From: a virus
Virus record (IMG/VR): IMGVR_UViG_3300037175_000339
Coordinates: 1 to 29,419 of that record
DNA length: 29,419 nucleotides
Direction: 5' to 3' (one strand)
Part shown: positions 6,463 through 13,983 of the stretch, piece by piece
How positions within the stretch are numbered: the stretch's first letter is position 1
Layout of the letters: each line of letters starts with the position of its first letter
Program-made: the position numbers and the translations under genes
The notes under the pieces: generated by a model
Database searches by the model: none
The model's input: the letters and a program-made list of their open reading frames with translations, nothing else
Told to the model about the DNA's origin: nothing

Positions 6463-8333
6463 TCGGAATCCATAACTTGCTTAAAGTAGGCTCTGCGGGC
6501 CTTTTCTGCTTTCGAGAGCGCGGGTAAAGCTGGTGCGCCGGGCACGGCGTGAGGCGTTTCTTCTTCGCTGGGGCCGATTTCGTCAATATCCGGTCCGTCG
6601 TTGGATTCCGGAAGCGTTCCGGCGCGCGACATGGCCATGATGTAGGCGGCGGCGCCGTCGATCTTGGAATCTGCGTTGGCGCGATCGGGAATGATTGAAT
6701 CTTTCCCTACCGCGCGGGCGACCACGTTGGACATCATCCAGGACATCACCGGGTCCCCGTCGTGCTCGACGGAGTTGGCGCGCACGTTTTTTTCGATCTG
6801 GTGCATGGCCGGCGAAAGGTTCTCAGCCGACTGGGTGATCTTCACAAACTCGATGGACTGATCCCAGCGTGGATCCTGCTGCACGAACTGCACGAGCGGC
6901 GGCGCATGGTGAGGATCGAATGCAACTTCTTTGACCAGGTAGCGCTCGCAGTCGTCGATCAGGTCCTCTTTGATCAGGGGATAGTCGGTGACGTTGCCGC
7001 GCGTCTCGGTAAGCCATCCGTCGGCAACCCACGGAAGGTAGTGAGCGTTGCGCTTTTCCCGGACGCGGGCCGAGTTGAGATAGTGCTTGGTGAACACCGC
7101 GTATCCCGGCTCGCCGTTGACCTCATGGCTGAAGACGTACACCTTGGAGGCAATGTCGATTTCATCTGCGAGGTCGAGGCCGATGACGCAGGGCTGCCCT
7201 TCAAACTGCTTGATGAGAAGCTCGGGATTAGCGCACGCCTTCCACAGTTCGGAGTTGATCCAGGCGTTGCGCGTGTTGGTCCAGACATTGAGCTGCTTGT
7301 TCTTGAAATCGTTTTGCTTCTCCACGAAGGCGACGGCGGAGGCCTGATCGTCGAGCAGCTTCTGCCGGTCAACGGTGATGCCGAGGGACGGCTGAGCTTT
7401 TACCAGTGCGGCCTCGGTCGTCCAGTCATCCTCAGGATCGATGGTGTAGACGATTCCAAAGATGCGCTCGTCGACGACGGAGCCATCGAGGATTTTTTCA
7501 ACCTGCTGCTGCGTCTCATAGCAGGGGCTGGAAATGTCATTGCCGGCGGTGGTGATCTCCAGCAGCAGGGGATTGTCACGCGCGGCCATGCCCTGGTACA
7601 TCGCGTTGAGCAGCTCATAGGTGCCGTGCTCGTGAAACTCCTCAAGGGCGGCGCAGGAGGGCGAATCGCCGTCTCCCGGCTTGGCGATGACCGGCTTGAG
7701 AATCGAGCCGTCCTCGTCGCGCACCAGGGAATGGACGTTGACCTTGATGCCAAAGTGCTTCTTGAGCGACGGCGATTTCATCACCATCGCGCGGCAGGTT
7801 TTGAATGCCGTGCGCTTCGCCTGGTCCAGCGAGGTGGCGCCAATATAGACCTCGGCGGCGTACTCGCCGTCGGCGCAGAACTTGTAGAGTTCGATGCCAG
7901 CGCAGATCGTGGTTTTTGCGGCCTTGCGGGGAACGCAGATATAGGCGATGCGAAACCGGTAACGGTCGGGACGAGCGCGCTCGACCCATCCGAAGAGTGA
8001 GGCGATGATGAACGCCCAGGACGGGGTGAGGGTGATCAGCTCCTTGCGCCGCGCCCACGCTCCCTTGATGTGCGGGAGTGCCTCGATGAACTCGCAGGCG
8101 CGGGAGGCGGATTCCTTGTCGAAGATGAAATCAAACCCGAACTCGCGCTTGCGAATGCGCGCGAGGTCTGTGAGGTGACGCTGGCAGGCTTGCTTGACCT
8201 GCCTGCAGGCGGGAACCCTGCCGCGGACGACATCCTGGGCATACTGCTTGGCAAGCGCCGCAAAGTCGCGCTTACTGGTTGCGGGCGGTAGGCTTGCCGC
8301 GTCCAGTGGCAGCGAGGCGTCCGAAGGTGTCAT
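6459..8333 (-). CDS. terL: Terminase large subunit (ATPase and nuclease)
   Basis: This is the packaging motor and headful/cos nuclease of the HK97-like Terminase_1 class, 624 residues from the ATG at 8333. Walker A is 'VPRKAAKTT' (about 134-142), with the R/K-rich form usual in terminases. Walker B and the catalytic Glu appear as 'ALEEFHEH' (about 229-236), and the coupling motif 'LLEITTAGND' follows. The RNase H-like nuclease domain begins at 'VIGLDLADEIDIA' (about 383-395), with a later Asp in 'VAFDPHH'. An ATG ten codons upstream (8363) is also possible, but only the 8333 start has a purine-rich AAAGAAG ahead of it. Either way it overlaps the small-subunit gene. Confidence 0.95.
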   Translation of the reverse strand: MTPSDASLPLDAASLPPATSKRDFAALAKQYAQDVVRGRVPACRQVKQACQRHLTDLARIRKREFGFDFIFDKESASRACEFIEALPHIKGAWARRKELITLTPSWAFIIASLFGWVERARPDRYRFRIAYICVPRKAAKTTICAGIELYKFCADGEYAAEVYIGATSLDQAKRTAFKTCRAMVMKSPSLKKHFGIKVNVHSLVRDEDGSILKPVIAKPGDGDSPSCAALEEFHEHGTYELLNAMYQGMAARDNPLLLEITTAGNDISSPCYETQQQVEKILDGSVVDERIFGIVYTIDPEDDWTTEAALVKAQPSLGITVDRQKLLDDQASAVAFVEKQNDFKNKQLNVWTNTRNAWINSELWKACANPELLIKQFEGQPCVIGLDLADEIDIASKVYVFSHEVNGEPGYAVFTKHYLNSARVREKRNAHYLPWVADGWLTETRGNVTDYPLIKEDLIDDCERYLVKEVAFDPHHAPPLVQFVQQDPRWDQSIEFVKITQSAENLSPAMHQIEKNVRANSVEHDGDPVMSWMMSNVVARAVGKDSIIPDRANADSKIDGAAAYIMAMSRAGTLPESNDGPDIDEIGPSEEETPHAVPGAPALPALSKAEKARRAYFKQVMDSE

Positions 8334-8742
8334 CGGCGGCTTCTTTCTTGGTGGACGGAGCATGGACGCGGCTGCGATCGGCGGGAGTTAGGCCCATCCT
8401 GCCCAGGAGATTCAGGAGCAGATTGGCCTCGGCGGCTTTGAGGTTCTCCGGCGGCTTGATCTTGCCCTCGCGCTCGGGATCGGGATCGCCGCCGCGCATG
8501 CGCGCAACCAGCGTGCAGTAGAGCTCGACCATGACGCGATCGGAGATTGTTAGGATATTTTCCGGAGCCTGGAGAATCAGCTCAAGCCAGGCTTTGCGCT
8601 GGGCTTTGGTGAAGGTCACCGGGGGATCGCCGAGAGGTCCGGAGGGGGCTGGCTCACCTTCGCGGGCAGCTCGGCGCTGCGGATCATGATCGAACGAGCC
8701 ATTTTGCTCAAGCATGGAGGTAGGAGTGCGCGGTCTAGGCAT
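8272..8742 (-). CDS. terS: Terminase small subunit, P27 family
   Basis: This 156-residue protein is the DNA-recognition subunit of the terminase. The start at 8742 gives 'MPRPRTPTSMLEQNGSFDHD', the typical opening of P27-family small terminases (RPRkPT..L...G....R); a further in-frame ATG upstream at 8787 lacks family similarity. The 'FTKAQRKAWLELILQAPENI' and 'LTISDRVMVELYCTLVARMR' helices, and the 'LLNLLGRMGLTPADRSRV' segment, are the conserved helical core and oligomerisation part. It lies directly ahead of terL and overlaps it by about 60 bases. Confidence 0.88.
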   Translation of the reverse strand: MPRPRTPTSMLEQNGSFDHDPQRRAAREGEPAPSGPLGDPPVTFTKAQRKAWLELILQAPENILTISDRVMVELYCTLVARMRGGDPDPEREGKIKPPENLKAAEANLLLNLLGRMGLTPADRSRVHAPSTKKEAADDTFGRLAATGRGKPTARNQ

Positions 8743-8835
8743 AATCTGCTCGATTTCGCCCGTCCCCGGCCGCTTCGGCAGCCTCAAGTTGTTGATTCTG
8801 CTTTGTCGGCCGAGGAAAGATTGTGAAAAAAGTGG

Positions 8836-8862
8836 AATTTTGCGGAAATAGAAATTTTGCTG
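8836..8862. repeat. Short direct repeat upstream of the terminase genes (possible cos element)
   Basis: AATTTTGC followed by G or T and GG occurs at 8836-8845 and again at 8853-8862, a 17-base spacing, in the only AT-rich stretch of the 8743-8920 gap. A dyad with GACCCC/GGGGTC arms lies beside it at 8899-8922 and overlaps the HNH stop. The position between the HNH gene and terS is where cos or small-terminase binding sites are often found. Function is inferred from position only. Confidence 0.35.
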
Positions 8863-8920
8863 GACGGGCGGTCAAAGCACGCGTCGCGAAAGAGATCCGA
8901 CCCCACCCTGGGTATGGGGG

Positions 8921-9262
8921 TCATGCTCGTCCGCCAGCTCCGCCAAGTCCGTCGTGATGCTCACCACACAGCGCCTGCAGGTTACCTTCGTCACATTGCG
9001 CGCCGCCGTCGACCATCCTCACGACGTGGTGCGCATCCGTCGCCACCTGGTCACAACCGCCGGCCGCCTCGCACATCGGATGACGTCGCAGGTATTGCGC
9101 CCTGAATTTTCGCCAACACCCATCGTACCCACGCCCGGCCGAGTTCGGCCGTCCGCGCTCGCGATCCCGACCGCGTTCCAAGCGATGCTTCTCGCACAGC
9201 CCATCATTGGTCAACTCGTGGCATCCAGGATGCCGGCATGGGCGTCGCGCCCTCATCGGCAT
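8921..9262 (-). CDS. HNH endonuclease next to the terminase
   Basis: This 113-residue protein is an HNH nuclease. An N-terminal zinc site is suggested by Cys9, Cys14, Cys23 and His26. The HNH core runs from 'DAHHVVRMVDGGAQCDEGNLQALCGEHHDGLG' and contains His78/His79, Asn94 and His102/His103, with Cys99 as part of the structural zinc site. In HK97 and related cos phages an HNH protein encoded beside terS is needed for terminase cleavage at cos, so this gene suggests cos-type packaging. The start at 9262 has a good ribosome site (GGAGG, 4 bases upstream). Only 14 bases separate it from the upstream gene. Confidence 0.9.
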   Translation of the reverse strand: MPMRARRPCRHPGCHELTNDGLCEKHRLERGRDRERGRPNSAGRGYDGCWRKFRAQYLRRHPMCEAAGGCDQVATDAHHVVRMVDGGAQCDEGNLQALCGEHHDGLGGAGGRA

Positions 9263-9274
9263 AGGCCCTCCGAT

Positions 9275-9694
9275 TTATTCCGGCGGCGCGCCAGATGACA
9301 TCAACTTCGCCGCGGCGTCACGTCGAAGGTCGCTCCGCATTCCGGACACGTCATTGCGCCGAGACAGAAGGTAGGCTGTTCGTAGCGATACGCCCAAATG
9401 AGTTCGGCGTGCTTGCAGATTGGACACTCGACGCCGCGCCCTGTTTCCCTCGATGTCACGTTGTTTCTGTTGGCACTGGGGGCAATCTCGCTCATCGCTG
9501 TCCACTTCACGGGTAAAGATCCTCCCACAGCGTTCGCAGTGCTTTAACTCGACGTGTATATACTCATCGCCGCGATCACCTATCTTGCTTGAGCGCTCAA
9601 ACGCGTTCGCGAGGGCCAGCGGTTCGCGGCCGCTTAAAATCGCGTCCGCGCGTAGATACGCCTCGCTGCGTGGATCCTGGGTGAGAGGGTGCAT
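9275..9694 (-). CDS. Zinc-ribbon protein of unknown function
   Basis: From the ATG at 9694, 15 bases after the upstream stop, this frame encodes 139 residues. The first 80 look genuine: an acidic helical region ('SEAYLRADAILSGREPLALA') and a zinc ribbon made of 'CERCGRIF' and 'CPQCQQKQRD'. After the second CxxC the sequence becomes arginine-rich and low in typical codons, while another frame (9301-9495) takes on strong coding character with its own pair of CxxC motifs. Either two genes overlap here, or the true protein crosses into the second frame and has four CxxC motifs. Confidence 0.6.
   Translation of the reverse strand: MHPLTQDPRSEAYLRADAILSGREPLALANAFERSSKIGDRGDEYIHVELKHCERCGRIFTREVDSDERDCPQCQQKQRDIEGNRARRRVSNLQARRTHLGVSLRTAYLLSRRNDVSGMRSDLRRDAAAKLMSSGAPPE
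9301..9495 (-). CDS. Zinc-ribbon miniprotein overlapping the previous gene
   Basis: From the ATG at 9495 the frame gives 64 residues ending 'TFDVTPRRS'. It contains 'VECPICKHAELIWAYRYEQP' and then 'MTCPECGATFDV', a clean two-knuckle rubredoxin or zinc-ribbon pattern. Codon choice here (ATC, TGC, AAG, CAC, GCC, CTC) is far more like the neighbours than that of the overlapping frame. The ribosome site is poor, which raises the possibility that this is the second half of the gene above, reached by frameshifting or separated by a mutation or sequencing error. Confidence 0.55.
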   Translation of the reverse strand: MSEIAPSANRNNVTSRETGRGVECPICKHAELIWAYRYEQPTFCLGAMTCPECGATFDVTPRRS

Positions 9695-9708
9695 CACAAT
9701 GGATACTC

Positions 9709-9909
9709 TTAGGCTTCGTCCCACGTGAAGGTCACTTTTAATGTCTGATCGAGCCAGAGTCCAATGACGTTTGTGATCTTCACATCGCGGCAAAAATCAT
9801 CGGCGCCGTCGATGCGCAGCCGCGCCCGCGGCAGGCTATCACCATTGAGCGCGCCAGATGACAACTCGACGACCGTGGCTTGCATTTCGATTTTTACGTG
9901 TCCCCTCAT
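9709..9909 (-). CDS. Small unknown protein
   Basis: This 66-residue protein looks all-beta: 'VKIEMQATVVELSSGAL', then 'ARLRIDGADDFCRDVKITNV' and 'DQTLKVTFTWDEA'. The ATG at 9909 overlaps the stop of the upstream gene (ATGA). Nothing in it points to a specific family. Position in the operon leading to the HNH and terminase genes suggests late or middle expression. Confidence 0.6.
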   Translation of the reverse strand: MRGHVKIEMQATVVELSSGALNGDSLPRARLRIDGADDFCRDVKITNVIGLWLDQTLKVTFTWDEA

Positions 9910-10301
9910 CGCGACGCCTTTTTTGCCCGCATTTTCTTTACTCGTTTTTTGGCTTCGCGCGGATCTGGGAAATACGCGCGCCCCGCCAGAATTATGATTG
10001 CATAGGTATCACAGACGGTGGGCCACGCCTCCACTTTCAGGCGCGATCGGTTCCGTTTGTGGCGGATGACGGCGTCGGCGTTTTGCTCCATATCGGCGCG
10101 CGTCAAGGTAGCGAGGACGTGAAAATTAGGAACCTTCCGGCAGGTATCGGCCAACTTAAAAACCGCCAGGCTGTCGGCGCCAGCGTGTTCTTCGAGGCTG
10201 GCAACGCCCTCGGTAACCATGGAGTAGCCTTCACGTATCGGCAAAAAACGCAGATGCGTGTTGTTTCGCGACAGCAGAATCGCTCGATGAGATCGCGCCA
10301 A
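9906..10301 (-). CDS. Unknown protein, probable TTG start
   Basis: The frame from the TTG at 10301 gives 131 residues: 'RSHRAILLSRNNTHLRFLPI', 'REGYSMVTEGVASLEEHAG', 'VFKLADTCRKVPNFHVLATL' and a very basic tail 'REAKKRVKKMRAKKASR'. TTG is chosen because an AGGA lies four bases before it and the protein-like character extends upstream of the first ATG (10220). The tail suggests nucleic-acid binding or a virion-associated role. No family is recognised. It is the first gene after the 0.9 kb gene-free region. Confidence 0.6.
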   Translation of the reverse strand: MARSHRAILLSRNNTHLRFLPIREGYSMVTEGVASLEEHAGADSLAVFKLADTCRKVPNFHVLATLTRADMEQNADAVIRHKRNRSRLKVEAWPTVCDTYAIIILAGRAYFPDPREAKKRVKKMRAKKASR

Positions 10302-10719
10302 TTTGTCCTGATTTTTTCTAGCAGCGCCAAACTTACAGGGGGGGGAAGTGTGGACATGGTTCTGCGTAAGTGTGGCGGCCGGATGTCGTTCGGAAAGGGC
10401 AACTGCCCAACGCCGCGTTGCCGCGGGGATCGATGAGTGAAGGTAATTGAATATTTATCAGGTTTCCACGGCGCTTGCAAGCGGGTTCGCGCCAGGGCGC
10501 CGGTTACCTCCGTAACTCGCGCCCAAACCGCGGCGCGGCTTCCTCGTTTTCCTTGCCTACAACTTCAAGACCTCTCCGCTGCCTGCATTTTCCGATCCCA
10601 GGCTTTTGCCGTTGCTCTTGCTTTTGTTTTTTGTTTCAATCTTTGCGATTTTCCCATCTACACTGCCGGTGGTTTGGCAACGCACTTGCGCACCTTCTTT
10701 TCAGGGAAACGGGGGGTTT

Positions 10720-10735
10720 GGGGGGCTTGCCCCCC
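10720..10735. other. G6/C6 hairpin
   Basis: Six G, a CTTG tetraloop and six C form a very stable stem. Two further G-runs lie just before it (10704-10706 and 10711-10716), so the plus strand could alternatively fold into a G-quadruplex. Confidence 0.55.
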
Positions 10736-10988
10736 AACATAGGGATGCTTGCCTTGAGCCGCTGGCAAAGCCAGCGCACCTTAGAAGATTTCCACAGCTC
10801 TGCACAAGCGAAATCAAGGCTGCTAGAAGCATAAGGTCTAATAGATAAGGACAAAGTCATAAACCACTACCGAATTCTGCGCGCGGTGGAGAAGGGTTTC
10901 TGTTTCCTAGCCAGCCGAACTCTGTGCAGACTGGATACCGATTTCTGACATGGTCAAGAGCCACTTCTGCACAGCGTGTTCCTTGTCG

Positions 10989-11006
10989 TGCCAACTTTTC
11001 TGGGCA
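10989..11006. promoter_or_regulatory. Imperfect dyad, sister of the 11047 dyad
   Basis: The 18 bases TGCCAACTTTTCTGGGCA match the core of the dyad at 11049-11066 (TGCCAACTTTTATTGGCA) in 16 positions. They lie exactly 60 bases from it, close to six helical turns. This looks like a pair of protein-binding sites. Confidence 0.45.
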
Positions 11007-11046
11007 TGGCCGGGATCTCGCTCGCGCGCTCGCCATCAGCGCCAAT

Positions 11047-11068
11047 GATGCCAACTTTTATTGGCATC
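11047..11068. promoter_or_regulatory. Perfect 8 bp dyad, operator candidate
   Basis: The arms GATGCCAA and TTGGCATC flank a 6-base AT-rich centre. No T-run follows, so it is more like an operator than a terminator. A second copy with imperfect arms is at 10989-11006. Confidence 0.5.
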
Positions 11069-11071
11069 GAA

Positions 11072-11095
11072 ACGCACCAAAGTGCGCACCAAAGT
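11072..11095. repeat. Tandem 12-base repeat (iteron-like)
   Basis: Two adjacent units, ACGCACCAAAGT and GCGCACCAAAGT, differ in one base. They lie four bases from the dyad at 11047-11068 and downstream of the probable replication gene, reminiscent of iterons, although only two units are present. Confidence 0.5.
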
Positions 11096-11201
11096 TTCTC
11101 TGGAGCGCATCATTGCTGCCTCACGCGCAAAGCGGCGTCCAGGGACACTTCGCCCCTTGGCCGTTCCTTCCTCGCTTGATTTTTAGAGGATTGTTACTGG
11201 C

Positions 11202-12296
11202 TCAACTTGGCGCCCGCCATTCAGGAAAGAGTGTGTCAAGCAAGTGCGCCGGCACGCCGCAGCCGCCGTCGATCAGCTCCATGCGGCAGGCATGCCAGAA
11301 GGTGACTACGTGCCTCTCCGTGCCAATCCACCGCCGCAGCAGCGTGCCATGCACCCGCGCCACGTGCTTCCACCACAGCTCGGCGGTCATCTGCTGGGCC
11401 TTTGCTAAGGCCTGCAGCCGCTGCGTCTCCAGCAGCCCTGTGCGCTCATCCAGCATGCGGTCTCCCAGGTAGATGATCTTGTTCGGTGGCTGTTTCCAGC
11501 TTGCGCCGGCTTCCTGGTGATCCAGCGGCTGCCCGCTTTTCTCCCAGTGTCCGCCCAGGCAGACGATGCGGAAGATAGGAAACTCGCCGCGCTGCTCGGT
11601 CCGCTCCCGGCTCAGTTTGCCGGTCAGAGGGTCGCGTAGACGGACGGTATAGACCGAGTACTTGCGCAGGATGCTGCGCACCGTGTCGCAGCAGAGCCCG
11701 GTCATGCCGGCAATCTCGATCTGCGTTGTGTCGTCCAGTACTCCTTTATCCTTGCCTTTGCCGCCGCCGTCGAAGATGCCCAGCTTGCACAGCGCGCTCA
11801 GCACGGTGCGGTCGTTGGGCGTGCCAGGAAAGTTCGGATGGTAGATAAAGCCCATGCGCTGGCCATAGCCGCCTCCGCCAGTGGCGTTGCGGAAGTGCGG
11901 CCCCAGCGTGGGATGGTTCTTCAGCTCGCGCGCCGAGGGCAGGTTGTGGCCCTTCCATGGTCCATTCTTCTTGCGCACGCGGTCGCTCTCGGGAAACGCC
12001 CACTCGCGGTGCGAGGGCGACCCGTAGGCGCCAGAGCTGGTGATCATCTCGCGGCAGCGCCGCACCACCCTGGCATAGCTGGAGGCGTGCTTGTAACCCG
12101 CCGCTGGGGCAATCTGTGAGAGTGCCAGGTCCACCAGCTCTTTCCGGGGGATGCCGTCGCTGGGCAGTACGCGCAGCGATTCCATGGCCAACACCACGCG
12201 CAGCATGCGGCTCTTGTCCAGCCGCGCCTCGTGCTTCACGCCACCCGCGCTGGTCTCCGTGCCTTCAAAGTCCCACAGACCGTTCCAGCCGCGCAC
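11202..12296 (-). CDS. Probable replication or regulatory protein with helix-turn-helix segment
   Basis: The frame from the GTG at 12296 gives 364 residues with no family I recognise. The N-terminal third is helical ('LRVVLAMESLRVLPSDGIPR', 'KELVDLALSQIAPAAGYKHA') and could be a winged-helix domain. Residues about 189-213 ('TTQIEIAGMTGLCCDTVRSI') have the spacing of a helix-turn-helix. The C-terminal part has a conserved-looking 'QQMTAELWWKHVARVHGTLL' helix. As the largest gene in the early half, next to a repeat-containing gene-free region, it is a good candidate for replication initiation. The true start may be upstream at the ATA at 12392, which has a perfect ribosome site; this would add 32 residues. 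Confidence 0.6.
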   Translation of the reverse strand: MRGWNGLWDFEGTETSAGGVKHEARLDKSRMLRVVLAMESLRVLPSDGIPRKELVDLALSQIAPAAGYKHASSYARVVRRCREMITSSGAYGSPSHREWAFPESDRVRKKNGPWKGHNLPSARELKNHPTLGPHFRNATGGGGYGQRMGFIYHPNFPGTPNDRTVLSALCKLGIFDGGGKGKDKGVLDDTTQIEIAGMTGLCCDTVRSILRKYSVYTVRLRDPLTGKLSRERTEQRGEFPIFRIVCLGGHWEKSGQPLDHQEAGASWKQPPNKIIYLGDRMLDERTGLLETQRLQALAKAQQMTAELWWKHVARVHGTLLRRWIGTERHVVTFWHACRMELIDGGCGVPAHLLDTLFPEWRAPS

Positions 12297-12408
12297 CGGG
12301 GCGCGGTCCGCCTCGACAAATTGTTGCAGCAGCAGCGGCGTCGGCGTGCGCGGCGTCCGCTGGCGTGTCTCGGGTTGCGGCTTGCTGGCTATGACATCCT
12401 CCGATGGC

Positions 12409-12660
12409 TCACGCCAGGTACTTTTCGTTTGTTTTAGGCGGCGCTTCCGGCAGTTCCGGCTTGAAGAAGGCTTTTCCCTGGCCTCTGTTGCCCGTCACTT
12501 CGAGGAACTTCACCTCGACTCGGGCAGAGTCGATCAGCTTTTCCGCCACCATGCAAATGGCCCTGGCGCGGTCTGTGTCCATTGGTTTCTCTTCGTCCTT
12601 GAGCGCTTCGAGCGTCTCAAAGAGATGGTTGCGCAGGTCCTGGATTCCGTTCTTTGGCAT
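12409..12660 (-). CDS. Small acidic-helical phage protein, unknown function
   Basis: This 83-residue protein begins 'MPKNGIQDLRNHLFETLEAL' and continues 'EEKPMDTDRARAICMVAEKL' and 'IDSARVEVKFLEVTGNRG'. I have seen this layout (a helical start, a central M-D-x-x-R-A element, then V-E-x-x-F-L-x-V-T-G) in uncharacterised early proteins of many phages, often near replication genes. The 3' end leads into the next gene with 16 bases to the ATA codon discussed under 11202-12296. It overlaps the upstream HNH gene by 44 bases in another frame. Confidence 0.75.
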   Translation of the reverse strand: MPKNGIQDLRNHLFETLEALKDEEKPMDTDRARAICMVAEKLIDSARVEVKFLEVTGNRGQGKAFFKPELPEAPPKTNEKYLA

Positions 12661-13336
12661 CGATCTCCCTTTTTCGGCACGTGATCACGCGTTTGATGGC
12701 GCCCTTGAGCTGGATCACTTCGACCAGCTCCTTGGGCAGCCTATGAATGGTGTTGCGCCGCATCAGCTCGGCGCGCGTAATAAGTTCGAGGTTGGCGTCC
12801 GTGATGTTGTCTTTGTCGCCGTCCTTGAACACAAGAGCATGGGTGTTAGCAGAGGGAAGCGGGCCGTGCAGCTCCTGCCAGAGCAGGTGATGCAGCGGCC
12901 GCCAGTCGCGCGGCGGATAACCGGTGTCGGAGATCTTCCGGCACAGGTAGCCATCATCGTCGTGGCGCGTGCTGCCAATCGGCTTCCACGTGTGCGGCCG
13001 CTGGCCTTTCTTGAATTGCGTCTCCGCCATGCGCCCAGGCGCGTAGCCAGGAAAGCGCACGCCCTTGTTGGCTGGAATAGTCCCAGGCTGGAAGCGGTGC
13101 GCAATGCTGGCGGCGCTCTGCGCCACGTGCTTCCCCAACTCGCGATCCACGCGCGCCAGGAACTCCGCGCTCTTCTTCAGCCCCAACGTGCTTGCGTGCG
13201 CGGATGCTTGCGTAACCGATAGCCGCAGCGCCAGCGCCAGCGCCCGCGTCGAGCAGTTCGCGTACACCTTGCGCAGCCATGCCTCTTCGCGCGGCGTCCA
13301 GCAGTGGCGCTTTCTGTTGTGTGATGGTCGGCCCAC
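12617..13336 (-). CDS. HNH endonuclease with N-terminal Myb/SANT-like DNA-binding domain
   Basis: This 239-residue protein resembles free-standing HNH homing-type endonucleases. Residues 11-55 ('WTPREEAWLRKVYANCSTRA' onward) look like a SANT/Myb or HTH module. Residues 82-122 ('FQPGTIPANKGVRF', 'TQFKKGQRPHTWKPIGS') are the NUMOD-like link common in these nucleases. The HNH core is 'RPLHHLLWQELHGPL' with His149/His150, followed by 'ALVFKDGDKDNITDANLELI' with Asn182. The start is a GTG at 13336 that overlaps the stop of the upstream gene (TAGTG). It may be selfish, or be kept as a replication or packaging accessory. Confidence 0.88.
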   Translation of the reverse strand: MGRPSHNRKRHCWTPREEAWLRKVYANCSTRALALALRLSVTQASAHASTLGLKKSAEFLARVDRELGKHVAQSAASIAHRFQPGTIPANKGVRFPGYAPGRMAETQFKKGQRPHTWKPIGSTRHDDDGYLCRKISDTGYPPRDWRPLHHLLWQELHGPLPSANTHALVFKDGDKDNITDANLELITRAELMRRNTIHRLPKELVEVIQLKGAIKRVITCRKREIDAKERNPGPAQPSL

Positions 13337-13983
13337 TATGGCTCCGCCTCCCGGAGATAGATTTGCAGCACTAGCGCTTTGTCCTCGATCGGCAGCGCCG
13401 CGAACATGCGTACAAGCTGCGCGTCGCTCACCAGCAGCGTGGCCAACGCGGGGCGCTGTGCCTTGCTTTCAACCGCCGTGCCGTTCGCGGGCTCGGTGGC
13501 CTTCTTGTAGGGTCCGCGCTTGCCCTTGTGATGTTGGTCCACGCGGCACGCGCGGCAGACGTCCGACTTGGAATCTTTACGCAGGGCCTTCTTGCAGTTG
13601 GTGCACCAGCGCGAATCCCTGGAGTGTGCTTTGACCCTGGTCATGGTTTCGATCTCCCTAGGTGATTCAGTGTCCGCCAGAGGTTTAGCCACCGGCGCCA
13701 GGACGCTTTCCAGGAAGCTTTCGGGTCGATCCTCGGCTGCCGATGTCGTCTGTTCGGGTGTCTCCTTCCGGGGCGTCGCCTTCGCTTTCGCCTTCGCGGT
13801 CTGCTCTTGCCTTGGCGCGGGTATCGGTGCGGGCATCGCCACAATTCTGGCGTCGTCGATTTCCTGCTGGGAGTAGCCCGCGGCCCTGGCATGCGCGATG
13901 CACATCTCCTCGCGGCCAAGGATCACCGCCGCCGGCGTCGGCTCGCCCTTCACGCCGCACTCCAGGCACCAGTTCGTGCTCAT
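13336..13983 (-). CDS. Two-zinc-knuckle early protein with lysine/alanine linker
   Basis: From the ATG at 13983, which overlaps the upstream stop as ATGA, the protein has 215 residues. It opens with a zinc-type element ('STNWCLECGVKGEPTPAAVI', Cys6, Cys9, then Cys28 and His31). It then has a 50-residue proline-, lysine- and alanine-rich linker (50-110). A second four-cysteine site follows (Cys127, Cys130, Cys143, Cys146), with 'HHKGKRGPYKK' basic residues after it. The C-terminal helix pair 'DAQLVRMFAALPIEDKALVL' closes the protein. This is likely a DNA- or RNA-binding early protein; no family name is certain. Confidence 0.75.
   Translation of the reverse strand: MSTNWCLECGVKGEPTPAAVILGREEMCIAHARAAGYSQQEIDDARIVAMPAPIPAPRQEQTAKAKAKATPRKETPEQTTSAAEDRPESFLESVLAPVAKPLADTESPREIETMTRVKAHSRDSRWCTNCKKALRKDSKSDVCRACRVDQHHKGKRGPYKKATEPANGTAVESKAQRPALATLLVSDAQLVRMFAALPIEDKALVLQIYLREAEP

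Larger units (their letters stand above)
10302..11201. other. Gene-free region of about 900 bases with dyads and repeats
   Basis: No frame on either strand looks like a protein gene here. Open frames exist but have no ribosome sites, no family resemblance, and mixed composition. Contents: an 8-G run at about 10338-10345; a pyrimidine-rich stretch at about 10600-10665; G-runs leading into a GGGGGG-CTTG-CCCCCC hairpin (10711-10735); a small hairpin 10761-10775; two related dyads (10989-11006, 11047-11068); and a tandem 12-base repeat (11072-11095). Its place just downstream of the probable replication gene makes an origin or control region plausible. Confidence 0.5.

Noticed and set aside
10103-10480. 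Minus-strand frame (125 codons) overlapping the 9906-10301 gene
   Set aside because: A short part looks plausible (MSTLPPPVSLALLEK), but the rest is Pro/Trp/Leu-rich without structure, while the competing frame reads as a normal protein. A frameshift at the C8 run was considered and not supported.
10924-11472. 182-residue plus-strand frame
   Set aside because: It runs across the dyads and into the antisense of the probable replication gene; no ribosome site and no protein-like pattern.
12763-13280. Serine/arginine-rich alternative frames in the HNH gene
   Set aside because: Composition is typical of frame-shifted reading of a GC-rich gene; the HNH motif is in the 12617-13336 frame.
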